A stretch of DNA of 64,000 nucleotides. It comes from Bacillota bacterium. GTDB lineage: Bacteria; Bacillota; Ch66. Under the pieces are notes generated by a model that was not told where the DNA came from, made no database searches, and worked only from the letters and a program-made list of their open reading frames with translations. The position numbers were made by a program, and so were the translations under genes. Location: positions 1-64,000 of the forward strand of contig JABLXP010000009.1 in assembly GCA_013178045.1 (NCBI GenBank), given 5' to 3'. Positions 62,965-64,000 of this stretch are shown here, one piece after another; the stretch's first letter is position 1, and each line of letters opens with the position of its first letter.

Positions 62965-64000
62965 TTGCTTAACGCCGAACTGCAACAGTTGGAAAAAGAA
63001 ATCACCCGGATTAGGGATAAGGCCAGCGAGTTTGGCCTCGATTTTTTTGACATGCGGTTTGAAATCTGTCCTGCCGAAGTGCTTTATACTTTTGGGGCTT
63101 ACGGGATGCCGACCAGGTTTTCACACTGGAGTTTCGGTAAGGCTTACCACCGTTTAAAAACCCAGTATGATTACAATTTGAGCCGGATCTATGAGCTGGT
63201 GATCAACTCTGATCCCTGTTACGCCTTCTTGCTCGATACCAATTCACTGATCCAGAACAAACTGGTGGCGGCGCACGTTTTTGCCCACAATGATTTTTTT
63301 AAAAACAACTGGCGTTTCCGCAATACTTCCCGTTGGATGGTAGAGAGTATGGCCAGCAGTGCCGAGCGGATTCGGCGTTATGAAATCCAGCACGGGCGGC
63401 AGACAGTGGAGGCTTTTCTGGACGCGGTCATGTCGATCAGTGAGCATGTGGATCCGTTTGGGAGAGCAAAGAAGCAGCCGGTAACGGAAAAAGAAACGCT
63501 TCTGCCAGTCAGCCCTTACGAGGATCTCTGGTCGATCGGGGTCAAGGAGCCGGAGAAGACGGCCACCAAGGTCAAAAAGATTCCCGCAGAACCGGAGCGA
63601 GACCTGCTATTGTTTATTATGGAGCATGCCCGGGATCTGGAGGACTGGCAACGCGACATTATTTCGATCCTGCGGGATGAGATGCTGTATTTCCGCCCCC
63701 AGATGGAAACCAAGATCATGAACGAGGGATGGGCGACATACTGGCATGTTCGGATCATGCGGGAAATTGACCTGTCCGATGAAGAAATGCTGGAATTTGC
63801 CCGCATGCACGCGGGGGTTATTCATCCATCCCGGCTGTATATCAATCCTTACCTGCTGGGATTGAAGATTTTCGAGGATATCGAGCGGCGCTGGGACAAT
63901 CCCAGCGAGGAGGAGCGAAAGAAATATGGCCGGCCAGGTGGGGAAGGACGACAGAAAATTTTTGAGGTGCGGGAAACGGAGACCGATGTTTCCTTTATTC
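62965..64000 (+). CDS. spoVR: SpoVR family protein, cut by the window edge
   Basis: The frame opens with TTG after GGGAGGG and reads [38 protein letters not shown] and [20 protein letters not shown] are diagnostic for SpoVR, involved in spore cortex formation. At least 345 residues lie in the window and there is no stop before 64000, so it continues outside. Confidence 0.93.
   Translation, partial: MLNAELQQLEKEITRIRDKASEFGLDFFDMRFEICPAEVLYTFGAYGMPTRFSHWSFGKAYHRLKTQYDYNLSRIYELVINSDPCYAFLLDTNSLIQNKLVAAHVFAHNDFFKNNWRFRNTSRWMVESMASSAERIRRYEIQHGRQTVEAFLDAVMSISEHVDPFGRAKKQPVTEKETLLPVSPYEDLWSIGVKEPEKTATKVKKIPAEPERDLLLFIMEHARDLEDWQRDIISILRDEMLYFRPQMETKIMNEGWATYWHVRIMREIDLSDEEMLEFARMHAGVIHPSRLYINPYLLGLKIFEDIERRWDNPSEEERKKYGRPGGEGRQKIFEVRETETDVSFI

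Overview
The window looks like chromosome from an anaerobic, endospore-forming clostridium of the Peptococcaceae type (Desulfotomaculum/Pelotomaculum-like). The reasons are the spore genes (sleB-ypeB, ytxC, a PdaB-like deacetylase, prkA-yhbH-spoVR), Firmicutes leader RNAs (two T-boxes, an infC leader), strong GGAGG ribosome sites with many TTG/GTG starts, a BirA-controlled bioYDAB operon, ECF transporters and very rich c-di-GMP signalling. The genus is inferred, not proven.

Layout. 1-2.9 kb: a truncated flagellar PilZN/FlhG-like chimera, then a polyamine operon (pyruvoyl arginine decarboxylase, spermidine synthase, agmatinase). 2.9-3.6 kb: five tRNA genes (Asp, Phe, Gly, Cys, Leu) behind tandem promoters. 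3.6-6.7 kb: accessory patch with a coiled-coil protein, hicBA, and an IS3 transposase fused into a decayed IS21 istA. 6.8-16.4 kb: signalling block (FIST protein, two large PAS/GAF HD-GYP proteins, a KaiC-like ATPase with a PocR-GAF-GGDEF cyclase), with several genes broken by a stop or by repeat-tract frameshifts. 17.1-22.2 kb: HD-GYP, anti-sigma kinase, STAS, PP2C phosphatase and FapA, a partner-switching cassette. 22.2-23.7 kb: small genes, an XRE regulator and a deleted IS4-type transposase. 23.7-27.5 kb: bioYDAB. 27.8-31.0 kb: a tryptophan-type ECF transporter operon with a leader containing nine evenly spaced (G/T)AG triplets, a TRAP site, and an alternative fold that covers the Shine-Dalgarno. 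31.0-36 kb: IS and MBL-hydrolase remnants, small genes, ogt. 36.2-42 kb: sleB-ypeB, a group II intron relic, a BusR-like c-di-AMP regulator, dapB, rnhA, a deacetylase. 42.4-44.3 kb: tRNA-Val and a divergent switch: an S24-type repressor, four operators, a small HTH protein and an H-NOX haem protein. 44.4-64 kb: mostly core genes (BKACE, ytxC, DUF445, thrS, infC-rpmI-rplT, ktrBA, an rRNA methyltransferase, pheST, zapA, polX, prkA, yhbH, and spoVR running off the edge).

The two strongest leads are the TRAP-controlled ECF tryptophan transporter leader (27790-27994), where mutually exclusive RNA pairings can be drawn base by base, and the repressor/HTH/H-NOX switch (42658-44302), where haem/NO sensing sits in an operon governed by a phage-like repressor. 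A third theme is the number of genes cut by single events in short repeats ((TA)6, T8, A9) or a single stop. These may be phase variation, decay or assembly error, and raw reads would decide.
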